Positions 1-6,463 of a stretch of DNA of 12,369 bases are shown here, piece after piece. Position 1 is the first letter of the stretch; each line of letters opens with the position of its first letter. Position numbers and translations under genes: made by a program. The DNA is from Sulfurovaceae bacterium (GTDB taxonomy: Bacteria > Campylobacterota > Campylobacteria > Campylobacterales > Sulfurovaceae), in NCBI GenBank assembly GCA_029933395.1, contig JAOZOG010000026.1, positions 1-12,369 of the forward strand. Reading direction: 5' to 3'. The notes beneath the pieces are model-generated. The model did not search any database and was not told where the DNA came from. It worked only from the letters and a program-made list of their open reading frames with translations.

Positions 1-41
1 ATGCGAATCCTGAATATACAGACATATTGAAAGGAAGCTGA
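1..41 (+). CDS. C-terminal tail of an unknown upstream gene (partial)
   Basis: The frame starting at base 3 is open from the left edge and reads ANPEYTDILKGS before a TGA at 39-41. That stop shares its last base with the ATG of the next gene (TGATG), a common sign of translational coupling, so this is probably the end of the preceding operon gene. The other two plus-strand frames also hit early stops (10-13 and 28-30), so the choice of frame rests mainly on the overlap. Twelve residues are too few to suggest a function. Confidence 0.45.
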   Translation, partial: ANPEYTDILKGS

Positions 42-2089
42 TGAAGGAGATACTGAAGCTGTTGACACATGAGGTGTCGAGGATAGCCGGGAAAGAAGTC
101 GATCCGGCTATCGTGAGAAATTCATTGCTTTTTACCATGGCATCCGTTATGGGTCTGAAGCGTATGTATTATACCAGAAACAATGTAAAAAAATACGCGA
201 ATTTCTTCGGCATAACGATCGCTCCGTCAGGAGAAGGCAAAGACCTGTCGCTGATGGTGTGCGAAGACATGTTCGCGAACACGATAGAGATATACACGAA
301 AGTCACCGAAGAGAGGTTCAGGGCGCTGAACGACAAGCTCCCGACGGGAGACACCGGAAACGAAGAGATGGATTTCATCGTGCCGTCGCAATACAAAGTG
401 TCCCTGCAGGGAACCAGCCAGGGCATGATGAGAGTCGCCAACTTCTACAACAGAACGGACAAAGGATCGCTCAATGTCGTATCGACGGAATTCGGGCACG
501 AGCTCAACAGCGACACACTGCCTGTGCTCACGAAACTGTGGCAGGAAGCCAAAGCCGACGGAAGCACGAACGTCAACGAAAAATATCCTCCCGTTTCCGA
601 CGTACCTACGAATATCATACTGTTTGGCTCGAACGCTCCATTCGAACGCAACGGAAAAAGACACGACATGCTCGTCGAAACTATCGAGTCGGGCCTTGCT
701 CGACGAACTTATTTTGTCTGGTCTGACAGCGACACTATACGGACGATCGAATACGGACGGAAAAGCCTTCGAGATGACATACGGGAATATGGAAAAGCTG
801 TGGTGGAGAACATACTGGGACATGGCGAGCAGGTATATTTCTCACCGGAAGCCGAGAAGGAACTCTCCAGATACAAATCCAAGCTCATAGAGGCCTTCAA
901 CAAGACGCCTTCGGAGTGGAACAGGATCAAAACCTCGAACATAGACAAAATCGAAAGACTCGCAGTCATATTGACGATTCTGGACATGTCCGAAAAAGTG
1001 GAACCACGGCACATCGACGAAGCCATAGAGATATCGGAAGAGAGCGACGAAGCCATGGAGAAAGTGATCAGGCCGATCATGCCGTATGTCCAGATGTACA
1101 AACTGCTGATGCTCGAAGAAGCGGGACTGACGATCACGGAGATGATAGAGCTCGGAGTCAGGATGAAGACGAAGAGAGAGATCGACGATGCCGTGGAACT
1201 GCTCGAAGAGTATGCCTACAGGAAAAACCAGAAGATCAGAAAGATCGGAAAACACAAGCTCGCTCTCGAAAGCCTTCCGGGAACGGACCTGCAGAAAATA
1301 GTCGTATCGGTCAACATGGACAAAGAGAATCCGCAGGGAACCAGGTTCGCAGGGCATGAGGTTCCGTTCTTCGGAGAGAAGATGACCGTAGAGGAGCTGG
1401 TCAAGAGCGAGGTGGTTCCATCGTTCTGCCTCGTGCATTTCGAAAACGAGAAACGCAATTCGAAAAATGCGATACCGGGACAGAATGCGATAGCGTTCGA
1501 CATCGATACGGGAATGACCCTGGAGGAAGCGTTCGCCATATTCAAACCTTTCACGTACATCATCTACACCACCAAATCGCACAGAAAAGAGAAGAATGGC
1601 GAAACGTGCGACAGGTTCAGAATACTGCTTCCGACGAAGACGATGTTCTACGTCAATCCGGAACAGCACAAAGGACTGATAACGAACATAGCGGAACTGC
1701 TGAAGCTTCCGAACTACGATGTCTCGACCAGGAACCAGGATCGGCTATGGTACACCAATCCGAACACCACGATCTACAAGAACATGGCTGACCTGCTCGA
1801 TATCGACTGCTGTATACCGGATACGGAAAAAGAGGAGCGTGCGACGAAAGCGGTCAAGTCGGTGGACGAAACCAAAATATCGGAAGACAGACGTGTCCAG
1901 GGCATGATCAAATGGACACTGGCGAACACCACCGAAGGGAACAGAAACAACATGCTTTTGAGGCTTCACAGATTCGTCCTGGATTTAACCGGAGACAAAG
2001 ACGAAGCCGATAGAATAACGTATGGAACCAACAGCATGCTTCTCGAACCGTTGAACGAAATGGAACTGCAGAGGACGGTATGCCGCTGA
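41..2089 (+). CDS. Primase-helicase-like protein: N-terminal P-loop ATPase, C-terminal AEP primase domain
   Basis: This 682-residue protein probably primes and unwinds phage DNA. The N-terminal part resembles DUF3987-type helicase/ATPase domains: Walker A-like APSGEGKD (61-68), an acidic Walker B-like VVSTE (146-150), a sensor-like NIILFGSN (191-198) and an arginine pair R221/R222. A charged, helical middle follows. Residues about 480-575 carry archaeo-eukaryotic primase (AEP) signatures: FDID with D487 and D489, SH at 513-514, DRFRILLP at 524-531, and D560 followed by R568-L-W-Y. The end (about 620-680, with GNRNN) resembles a PriCT helical domain. The domain order is the reverse of the usual AEP-then-helicase layout of phage primase-polymerases such as that of Nitratiruptor phage NrS-1. 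The start is supported by AAGGAAG at 31-37 and the TGATG overlap. The ATPase and AEP calls are motif-based; a polymerase activity is not shown. Confidence 0.75.
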   Translation: MKEILKLLTHEVSRIAGKEVDPAIVRNSLLFTMASVMGLKRMYYTRNNVKKYANFFGITIAPSGEGKDLSLMVCEDMFANTIEIYTKVTEERFRALNDKLPTGDTGNEEMDFIVPSQYKVSLQGTSQGMMRVANFYNRTDKGSLNVVSTEFGHELNSDTLPVLTKLWQEAKADGSTNVNEKYPPVSDVPTNIILFGSNAPFERNGKRHDMLVETIESGLARRTYFVWSDSDTIRTIEYGRKSLRDDIREYGKAVVENILGHGEQVYFSPEAEKELSRYKSKLIEAFNKTPSEWNRIKTSNIDKIERLAVILTILDMSEKVEPRHIDEAIEISEESDEAMEKVIRPIMPYVQMYKLLMLEEAGLTITEMIELGVRMKTKREIDDAVELLEEYAYRKNQKIRKIGKHKLALESLPGTDLQKIVVSVNMDKENPQGTRFAGHEVPFFGEKMTVEELVKSEVVPSFCLVHFENEKRNSKNAIPGQNAIAFDIDTGMTLEEAFAIFKPFTYIIYTTKSHRKEKNGETCDRFRILLPTKTMFYVNPEQHKGLITNIAELLKLPNYDVSTRNQDRLWYTNPNTTIYKNMADLLDIDCCIPDTEKEERATKAVKSVDETKISEDRRVQGMIKWTLANTTEGNRNNMLLRLHRFVLDLTGDKDEADRITYGTNSMLLEPLNEMELQRTVCR

Positions 2090-2271
2090 AGGAAGTGCAC
2101 AGCATAGAGCTGGACATGAACATCTACCACAGCGCATATATCGTCTGGAGACGCAGAGACGGAAGCGTGGTGAGAAAGGTCAAGGTCAAATGGAACCAGC
2201 GGTGGGATGCATTCGGCAAGGCACACAAGGCGTGGTTCCGAAACAAATTCGAGCTGGGCGATGCTCGTTAA
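2080..2271 (+). CDS. Small basic protein of unknown function (63 aa)
   Basis: The ATG at 2080 lies inside the last codons of the primase-helicase gene, behind AGAGGA, so the two are probably co-translated. The product is basic and rich in aromatic residues (IVWRRRDGSVVRKVKVKWN, then a C-terminal half with W and F near K and R), as in small nucleic-acid-binding proteins, but no family is recognised. Two GGAACCA-family heptamers (2192 and 2233, opposite orientations) lie in it. Its position directly behind the primase makes a role as a replication accessory possible; this is inference. Confidence 0.65.
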   Translation: MPLKEVHSIELDMNIYHSAYIVWRRRDGSVVRKVKVKWNQRWDAFGKAHKAWFRNKFELGDAR

Positions 2272-2308
2272 ACGGCCCAGAGTTCAGTAGTAGGTGGCAT
2301 GATATGGA

Positions 2309-2345
2309 GACCGGGTTTGTTGCAAGCGCCCGGTCTTCGCTTTAC
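2309..2345 (+). terminator. Hairpin with short T-rich tail: candidate terminator or attenuator
   Basis: GACCGGG (2309-2315) pairs perfectly with CCCGGTC (2329-2335) across a 13-nt loop, and the stem can be extended by A2308-T2336. TTCGCTTT follows. This looks like a rho-independent terminator with an interrupted T tract. It lies in the only real gap of the plus-strand block (2272-2357), just before the Shine-Dalgarno sequence of the Sak4-like gene, so it may terminate some of the upstream transcripts or act as an attenuator. No convincing promoter was seen in the gap. Confidence 0.5.
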
Positions 2346-2360
2346 AGGAGGTGAAACATT
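2346..2360 (+). promoter_or_regulatory. Consensus Shine-Dalgarno placed for an ATT start codon
   Basis: AGGAGGTG at 2346-2353 is a full match to the 16S rRNA anti-Shine-Dalgarno and is the strongest such site in the window. Four bases later comes ATT (2358-2360), in frame with the Sak4-like protein. No ATG, GTG or TTG in that frame lies between the upstream in-frame TGA (2352-2354) and the ATG at 2394. The TTG at 2359 is in another frame and stops after CAA AAG. Confidence 0.7.
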
Positions 2361-3011
2361 GCAAAAGTAGTCATCATAGCCGGACGATCCGGTATGGGCA
2401 AAAGCACGAGTTTCCGAAACATGAATCCGAAAGATACCCTATTGATCAAAACGATCAACAAGCCTCTTCCGTTCCCTGAAAAAAAACAGGGATGGAAAGC
2501 TGTCGACCCTGAAACGGGCGAAGGAAACGTCTTCCAGACGGATCATGCGGATACGATAATCGCGGTGATGAAGAAAGCCCCGTCCAAGGGATTCAAGAAC
2601 ATCATCGTAGACGACGGAACATACGTCATGGTGGATGAATTCATGCGCAGGGTCACGGAACGGGGATACGACAAATTCTCGGAAATGGCATTCAACGTAT
2701 GGAACATCATCAAACAGGCGGAAAAGCTTCCGGAAGATGTGATCGTATTTCTGATATGGCACATCGAAGAATCCCCGACTGGTTCCATCAAATTGAGAAC
2801 GGTCGGAAAGCTGACGGACGAGAAAGTGGACATACCGGCAATGTGCACGGTGGTTCTGCTCGCCGACAGAGTGGACGGACAGTATATCTTCCGGACACAG
2901 AATACGGGTATGGACATAGCGAAAAGCCCGATAGGGCTGTTCGAAGAAGAGGCGATTCCAAACGACATGAAGGAAGTGGAATCCAAAATCAGAAAATATT
3001 ACGGAGAATAG
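2358..3011 (+). CDS. Sak4-like RecA-fold ATPase (phage single-strand annealing), apparent ATT start
   Basis: This 217-residue P-loop protein fits the AAA_24/Sak4 group of phage nucleotide-binding proteins, which act in recombination with a partner single-strand DNA-binding protein. From the ATT start it reads MAKVVIIAGRSGMGKSTSF: a hydrophobic first strand, then Walker A GRSGMGKST (9-17). Walker B is NIIVDD (about 81-86). A later strand VIVFLIWHIEES, then GKLTDEKVDIPAM, matches the usual pattern of the family. The first ATG, at 2394, would give 205 residues but cut off the first strand and half of Walker A, so it is unlikely to be the real start. The neighbours are a probable SSB, a PD-(D/E)XK nuclease and a RusA-like resolvase, a typical Sak4 setting. 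The family call rests on motifs and context. Confidence 0.75.
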   Translation: MAKVVIIAGRSGMGKSTSFRNMNPKDTLLIKTINKPLPFPEKKQGWKAVDPETGEGNVFQTDHADTIIAVMKKAPSKGFKNIIVDDGTYVMVDEFMRRVTERGYDKFSEMAFNVWNIIKQAEKLPEDVIVFLIWHIEESPTGSIKLRTVGKLTDEKVDIPAMCTVVLLADRVDGQYIFRTQNTGMDIAKSPIGLFEEEAIPNDMKEVESKIRKYYGE

Positions 3012-3013
3012 AC

Positions 3014-3211
3014 ATGACAATAATCCTCGACAAAGCCGATCTGCACAACGCGATCAACGAATACATCCGAAGCCATTTCGGAACCAGTCTCGTTCTGACG
3101 AGCTACAAAGTAGGCAATCTCAAAGGCAAAGGCCAGGGAGAGTACAGAGTGACTGCGGAAGTGGACAACAACGGATCGAAAGAGACAGAGCAGACAAAGG
3201 ATGAAGCATGA
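3014..3211 (+). CDS. Small protein of unknown function (65 aa)
   Basis: The ATG at 3014 lies two bases after the Sak4-like stop, with GGAG at 3003-3006 as ribosome binding site. The stop overlaps the next start (ATGA at 3208-3211), so the gene is embedded in the operon. The sequence begins MTIILDKADLHNAINEYIRSHF, continues with a basic turn (KVGNLKGKGQGEYRV) and a beta-like VTAEV, and ends with a charged tail. It could be a small DNA-binding or accessory subunit; no family is recognised. Confidence 0.7.
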   Translation: MTIILDKADLHNAINEYIRSHFGTSLVLTSYKVGNLKGKGQGEYRVTAEVDNNGSKETEQTKDEA

Positions 3212-3900
3212 GTTTCGACTGGGGTGTGTCGAGCGAAATGCTCGAAGAGGAAGTGAAGAAAGAGGAAGCGGCGCAGGCCAAACGCGGAATACCGGAAAGC
3301 GGAATCTATCCTGCGGTGGTCAAGAAAGCCTATCTTTCGAGAAGCCAGGGAGGAGCCCTCGGATTCAATCTCGAACTCGCGGAACTGGACGGCAATCCGA
3401 TAGACGGAGAAGGCAGAACGTTCTACTATACGGGATGGATCAAGTCCGGAGACGCGAAAGGCAACAAAACGACATGGACGAGAAAGATCAAAGACGAGAA
3501 GACCGGTGAAGAAACGACCGTCGAAGTCCTGCTCCCGTCGTGGTTCCAGGTAGAGCACATCCTCGCGATAGCGGGAAAGAAACTCGAAGAGCTACAGCCG
3601 CAGGATGCAACGATCGAACGGTTCGGACAGCAGGAGAACGTCAAGATCATACCGGAGCTGGAGGGAACCAAGACGAAGATCGTAGTCCAGCAGTATGAAA
3701 ACGAATACAACAACGAAGTGACGATCAAATACGATATCCTCGACTTCCTGAAGCCGGACGGCTCCGCTGTCGGTTCCGGACGGGACGAAGCGAAGTGGGC
3801 GAAATACCTGGAGCGCAATCCGATCAAGCTTCTGAAAAAGAAGCAGGAAAAGAAGACGGAACTGTCGCCGGAAGAGCAATCGGCCGTCAACAAGTGGTAA
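3208..3900 (+). CDS. Probable phage single-strand DNA-binding protein (SSB-like)
   Basis: This 230-residue protein starts at the ATG of an ATGA overlap, behind AAGGA (3197-3201). After a charged helical N-terminus (residues 1-27) comes PESGIYPAVVKKAYLSRS, then a run of beta-like strands ending in FYYTGWIKSGDAKGNKTTWT. This resembles the OB-fold core of phage SSB-like and DUF669-type proteins. The C-terminus is charged and ends in a tryptophan, loosely like acidic-aromatic SSB tails, though it is not strongly acidic. Sak4-type annealases are commonly encoded beside their SSB, which supports the call. No diagnostic motif is decisive; the structural role is inferred from pattern and neighbourhood. 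Confidence 0.5.
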   Translation: MSFDWGVSSEMLEEEVKKEEAAQAKRGIPESGIYPAVVKKAYLSRSQGGALGFNLELAELDGNPIDGEGRTFYYTGWIKSGDAKGNKTTWTRKIKDEKTGEETTVEVLLPSWFQVEHILAIAGKKLEELQPQDATIERFGQQENVKIIPELEGTKTKIVVQQYENEYNNEVTIKYDILDFLKPDGSAVGSGRDEAKWAKYLERNPIKLLKKKQEKKTELSPEEQSAVNKW

Positions 3901-3903
3901 ACC

Positions 3904-4674
3904 ATGGAAGTCGAAAAAATCCTTCTGGAAGCCACCAAATATGGAGGAAACTCCGAAAGTGGGCAGAAATCTATTTCTGCCTCGTCTCTCGTGGACGATC
4001 CGTTGCGCTTATGGTTGAGATGGAAGCACGGAGTGCCGCCGTCGGACACGGTCACACAGGCTACGATCGGAAGCCTCGTGCACCTTGGAATGGAGAAAAT
4101 CATCGAGACGCTGGAGCCGGTGGTTCCATTGACGAAACATCTCGAAAGTGAAGTCGAAGTCGGATGCAAGATGGACAAAGGATGGTCGTTCTCCGGAACC
4201 ATCGACATACTCGACCATGAAACGAAAACGATCTACGACGTGAAAGTCGTAAAGAAGTACAGGATAGAGAAACTGCGCAAAGAAGAGCCGGACGATCCGT
4301 ATATCTGGCAATTGAACGCCTATCGGTATATGCTCTGCAGGCTCGGCGTAAATTACAAAAACATGAAAGTGATAGGATTGTCGTGCGATGCGGGATTCGA
4401 TTTCAGAAGCGGAAAAATGACGAACGTATTGAACATCGTCGACGTTCCGCTGATCGAAGATGCCTATATCGAAGACAGGTTCAACGAACAGGCGAAAATA
4501 CTGAACGACCATATCGCGATGGATACACCGCCGGAAAAATGCAGAGATACATGGCCGAGAAAAGTGAACGGAAAGACGATCCCGGTAAGATGCGTGGCAT
4601 ATTGCGACTATTCGAGCCTGTGTCCGCATTTCAATCCAAAAAGGGAAACCGTTCTGGCGGCGTTCGGATGTTGA
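3904..4674 (+). CDS. PD-(D/E)XK exonuclease, Cas4/AddB-like, with C-terminal cysteine cluster
   Basis: This 256-residue nuclease probably processes DNA ends in recombination or replication. The N-terminal ISASSLVDDPLRLWLRW resembles the opening of the PDDEXK_1 family. The active site can be read in order: H60 in TIGSLVH, D101 in SGTID, D112 and K114 in IYDVK, and the QLNAY motif (Q136, Y140). Four cysteines follow near the C-terminus (213, 230, 234, 240), suggesting a metal site, perhaps the iron-sulfur cluster of Cas4/AddB-type nucleases. In those enzymes one cysteine usually lies N-terminal of the nuclease core; here all four are C-terminal, so a zinc site is an alternative. The gene starts three bases after the SSB stop, with only a weak ribosome binding site. 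There is no neighbouring cas1 or cas2, so a CRISPR role is not indicated. Confidence 0.75.
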   Translation: MEVEKILLEATKYGGNSESGQKSISASSLVDDPLRLWLRWKHGVPPSDTVTQATIGSLVHLGMEKIIETLEPVVPLTKHLESEVEVGCKMDKGWSFSGTIDILDHETKTIYDVKVVKKYRIEKLRKEEPDDPYIWQLNAYRYMLCRLGVNYKNMKVIGLSCDAGFDFRSGKMTNVLNIVDVPLIEDAYIEDRFNEQAKILNDHIAMDTPPEKCRDTWPRKVNGKTIPVRCVAYCDYSSLCPHFNPKRETVLAAFGC

Positions 4675-4675
4675 C

Positions 4676-5074
4676 ATGGAACCAGTGCTGACGGTACGGA
4701 TAGCCTATCCAAAAATCGGTTCGGGAAAACACAAGAATTCTCTCTATTCCATGAACGTTCTGGATAAAATCCACTGGTCTACGAAAATGAAAATCCACCA
4801 GCGGCTGAAGCTACAGCTCAAGGAGTGGTATTTCGAACCGCACAAAGGAGAGCCGTACAAAAGATTGACGATAACATGCAAAGTGCTTCGCCACACGAGA
4901 CGCAAATTCGATGCGGTAAACGCCGCATCGGTGGTAAAGGTGGTGGAAGATATTCTTACCGATCTCGGATACGTGAACGACGACGACGGCAACCATATCG
5001 ATCTGCCGCCGTCGGAATACGTCTCCGGGCTCGACGAAACGATGCTCGAAATCAATGTGAAAGGCGAACGATGA
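4676..5074 (+). CDS. RusA-like Holliday junction resolvase
   Basis: This 132-residue protein has the size and signature of RusA-family endonucleases, which cut four-way DNA junctions as dimers and help resolve replication or recombination intermediates before packaging. The signature is RRKFDAVNAASVVKVVEDIL, then GYVNDDD: basic residues R75-R76-K77, D79, N82, K88, D92 and the acidic trio D102-D104. The spacing D-x-x-N with five residues before the lysine matches divergent phage versions rather than E. coli RusA, where D-x-D-N-x-x-K is seen. The ATG follows the nuclease stop by one base, and its stop overlaps the next start. No specific activity can be assured. Confidence 0.75.
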   Translation: MEPVLTVRIAYPKIGSGKHKNSLYSMNVLDKIHWSTKMKIHQRLKLQLKEWYFEPHKGEPYKRLTITCKVLRHTRRKFDAVNAASVVKVVEDILTDLGYVNDDDGNHIDLPPSEYVSGLDETMLEINVKGER

Positions 5075-5334
5075 GCGATTACACACTCGAAGACCTGTAC
5101 CAGTGCTCGCTGGACGAATACTGCGAAAAGATGGGAACCACGCCCGGTGAACTGCTGGACAGGAAATACAGAAAAATCGACATCCTCGAAGAGGCGTACG
5201 ACAAAGTCATCGAAAAGAGGAAAGACATGAGCTTCGCCCTGCTGGCAAGAGCGATCAACGAGAAAATCCATTCGGAACGCAAAGCGATAGACCGGATAGA
5301 GAAATGGGCGAAACAGAGCAGGAACAGAAAATGA
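5071..5334 (+). CDS. Small helical charged protein, unknown (87 aa)
   Basis: The ATG at 5071 overlaps the resolvase stop (ATGA), with AAAGG just upstream. The first third is acidic (SDYTLEDLYQCSLDEYCEKMG); the rest is basic and predicted helical, ending in KWAKQSRNRK. The TPGELLDRKY stretch could be a helix-turn-helix-like turn, but this is not secure. No family is recognised. Confidence 0.65.
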   Translation: MSDYTLEDLYQCSLDEYCEKMGTTPGELLDRKYRKIDILEEAYDKVIEKRKDMSFALLARAINEKIHSERKAIDRIEKWAKQSRNRK

Positions 5335-5675
5335 AACCCATGAGCTTCGGAGAATACCAGGTATGGCGCAGAGAGAACGTCAAATCGGAAGACGGGCTTG
5401 CGTGGTTCCCGATGGGAAAACACAAACCGAAAATGTCTCCGGAAGAAGCGATGGCCTATTACAACATGAAACTGTTCGATGCATGGATGGAGCTCGGATA
5501 CATCAAAAGCGAATGTGTAAAAAAATCGGCATGGAAAGATTTCTGGCATGCCGCAGAAGCCACCATCCGGCATCTGCCTCCGCATACGCAGGCGGCTATA
5601 CGGGAGGTGTTCGCCTACGGATACGTTCTTGGATACGAGAAAGGAAAAGAATGCACATTACACGCAGAGAAGTGA
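5331..5675 (+). CDS. Unknown protein (114 aa)
   Basis: The ATG at 5331 overlaps the previous stop (ATGA) and has AGGA at 5320-5323, seven bases upstream; this is preferred to the in-frame ATG at 5304, which would overlap the previous gene by 31 bp. The protein is rich in aromatics (YQVWRRENV, LAWFPMG, FDAWMELGY, FWHAAEATIRHL). The first half resembles loosely structured phage accessory proteins; the second half looks helical. No family is recognised. Confidence 0.6.
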   Translation: MKPMSFGEYQVWRRENVKSEDGLAWFPMGKHKPKMSPEEAMAYYNMKLFDAWMELGYIKSECVKKSAWKDFWHAAEATIRHLPPHTQAAIREVFAYGYVLGYEKGKECTLHAEK

Positions 5676-5911
5676 TGGCGATGGTTTCCGACAAAGAGGA
5701 AAAAAAGATGGTCTCCGTCCTGCTGTCGAGAATGCCGATCGTACCGATAGGAAAAGAATCCGAAAAAGAATACGGAACGGGAGACTACGGATTCGTGAAC
5801 TGGAAGTACGATCGGAACCAGTTGCTGAACGCACTGATCGACAGACGGAACAAGACGAAAAGCGAAGCCTACAGACAGGTTATAAAAAAACTCACAGAGG
5901 GTATGGTTTAG
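5651..5911 (+). CDS. Unknown protein (86 aa)
   Basis: The ATG at 5651 sits behind AAGGA (5641-5645) at ideal spacing and overlaps the end of the previous gene by 25 bp. The sequence starts MHITRREVMAMVSDKEEKKM and ends in a helical, basic segment (LLNALIDRRNKTKSEAYRQV). An alternative in-frame start at 5363 would run inside the previous gene and is not supported. No family is recognised; charged small proteins like this are common in phage early operons. Confidence 0.6.
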   Translation: MHITRREVMAMVSDKEEKKMVSVLLSRMPIVPIGKESEKEYGTGDYGFVNWKYDRNQLLNALIDRRNKTKSEAYRQVIKKLTEGMV

Positions 5912-5913
5912 GC

Positions 5914-6075
5914 ATGAACGACGAAGAGATAAGGAAACATATATATATCTACCTGAAAGGGTATAAATCGCACACGGAAATAACTCTGGCGCAGTGGTTC
6001 CGTTCGAGAGAAATATGTCTTTCGAGCAAAAAAGCCAAAACGATGATGAACGTGATCGAAAGGGGTTCGCGATGA
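5914..6075 (+). CDS. Very small protein, unknown (53 aa)
   Basis: The ATG at 5914 lies two bases after the previous stop, and its TGA overlaps the next ATG (ATGA at 6072-6075). It reads MNDEEIRKHIYIYLKGYKSH and continues as a basic, helix-like sequence (FRSREICLSSKKAKTMMNVI). Support comes only from the tight operon spacing and the open frame. The protein might be a small DNA-binding factor, but nothing specific is visible. Confidence 0.5.
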   Translation: MNDEEIRKHIYIYLKGYKSHTEITLAQWFRSREICLSSKKAKTMMNVIERGSR

Positions 6076-6224
6076 GTGTCCTGACGATGTTCTTCATAGG
6101 GGCGGGAATCTTCATGGCGATCATCTGGTATGCGATTATCAAAAGCATCATGCAGTCGAGAAAGGAACGGCTGGAGGACGGAATCGACGAACACGATCCG
6201 GAATACAAAATAAAGGAATTTTAA
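6072..6224 (+). CDS. Small single-span membrane protein (50 aa)
   Basis: The chosen ATG at 6072 overlaps the preceding stop and has AAGGGG upstream; a GTG at 5994 in the same frame would give 76 residues but overlap the neighbour extensively. Residues about 3-25 (VLTMFFIGAGIFMAIIWYAI) form one transmembrane helix, followed by a positively charged stretch (SRKERL) and an acidic tail. The positive-inside rule suggests the C-terminus is cytoplasmic. Its stop overlaps the next start (TAATG). A small holin-like or membrane-targeting role is conceivable, but no lysis gene is nearby on this strand. Confidence 0.6.
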   Translation: MSVLTMFFIGAGIFMAIIWYAIIKSIMQSRKERLEDGIDEHDPEYKIKEF

Positions 6225-6463
6225 TGAAAGAACTGTTCAAGTATACATTGACCGAAAACGACGACAAAGACCTGGAGTATCATGCGGAGATTTCTGCGGA
6301 AGAGGGAGTCGATACCGGAAAAGTGGTGAAAGGTTTCGCGCTCGTCATGTACGATCTGCTCGGAAAGAATCCGGAGCATCTGAAAACGATCGGAAAGTCG
6401 ATGATGGATTATTCGGATATGTTGAAGAAAGCGGGCGAAGAGCCCGCAGATCAGAAGCCGTAG
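6224..6463 (+). CDS. Small acidic protein, last gene of the plus-strand block (79 aa)
   Basis: The ATG at 6224 is coupled to the previous stop and has AAGGAA upstream. The product is acidic (ENDDKDLEYHAEISAEEG) with a helical second half (LVMYDLLGKNPEHLKTIGKSMMDY). The 3' end lies on a hairpin and overlaps the last gene of the minus strand by 13 bp. No family is recognised. Confidence 0.65.
   Translation: MKELFKYTLTENDDKDLEYHAEISAEEGVDTGKVVKGFALVMYDLLGKNPEHLKTIGKSMMDYSDMLKKAGEEPADQKP
6431..6447 (-). terminator. Hairpin at the convergent junction: candidate terminator of the minus-strand block
   Basis: GCGGGC (6431-6436) and GCCCGC (6442-6447) form a perfect 6-bp stem with a 5-nt loop. Read on the minus strand, the stem is followed by TTTCTTC, a short T-rich tail, shortly after the stop of the YadA-anchor gene. 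This fits a rho-independent terminator for the leftward transcripts. It lies inside the last plus-strand gene. On the plus strand no T tract follows. Confidence 0.55.

Noticed and set aside
2272..2345. tRNA or structured RNA gene in the gap before the Sak4-like gene
   Set aside because: No acceptor stem closes, no T-loop or anticodon arm can be placed; only the single GC-rich hairpin is convincing.
2394..2396. ATG at 2394 as start of the Sak4-like gene
   Set aside because: It cuts Walker A after GRSG and leaves no ribosome binding site at useful spacing; the AGGAGGTG at 2346-2353 points to 2358.
3904..4674. A CRISPR-Cas Cas4 gene
   Set aside because: No cas1, cas2 or repeat array is present; the setting is a phage recombination operon.
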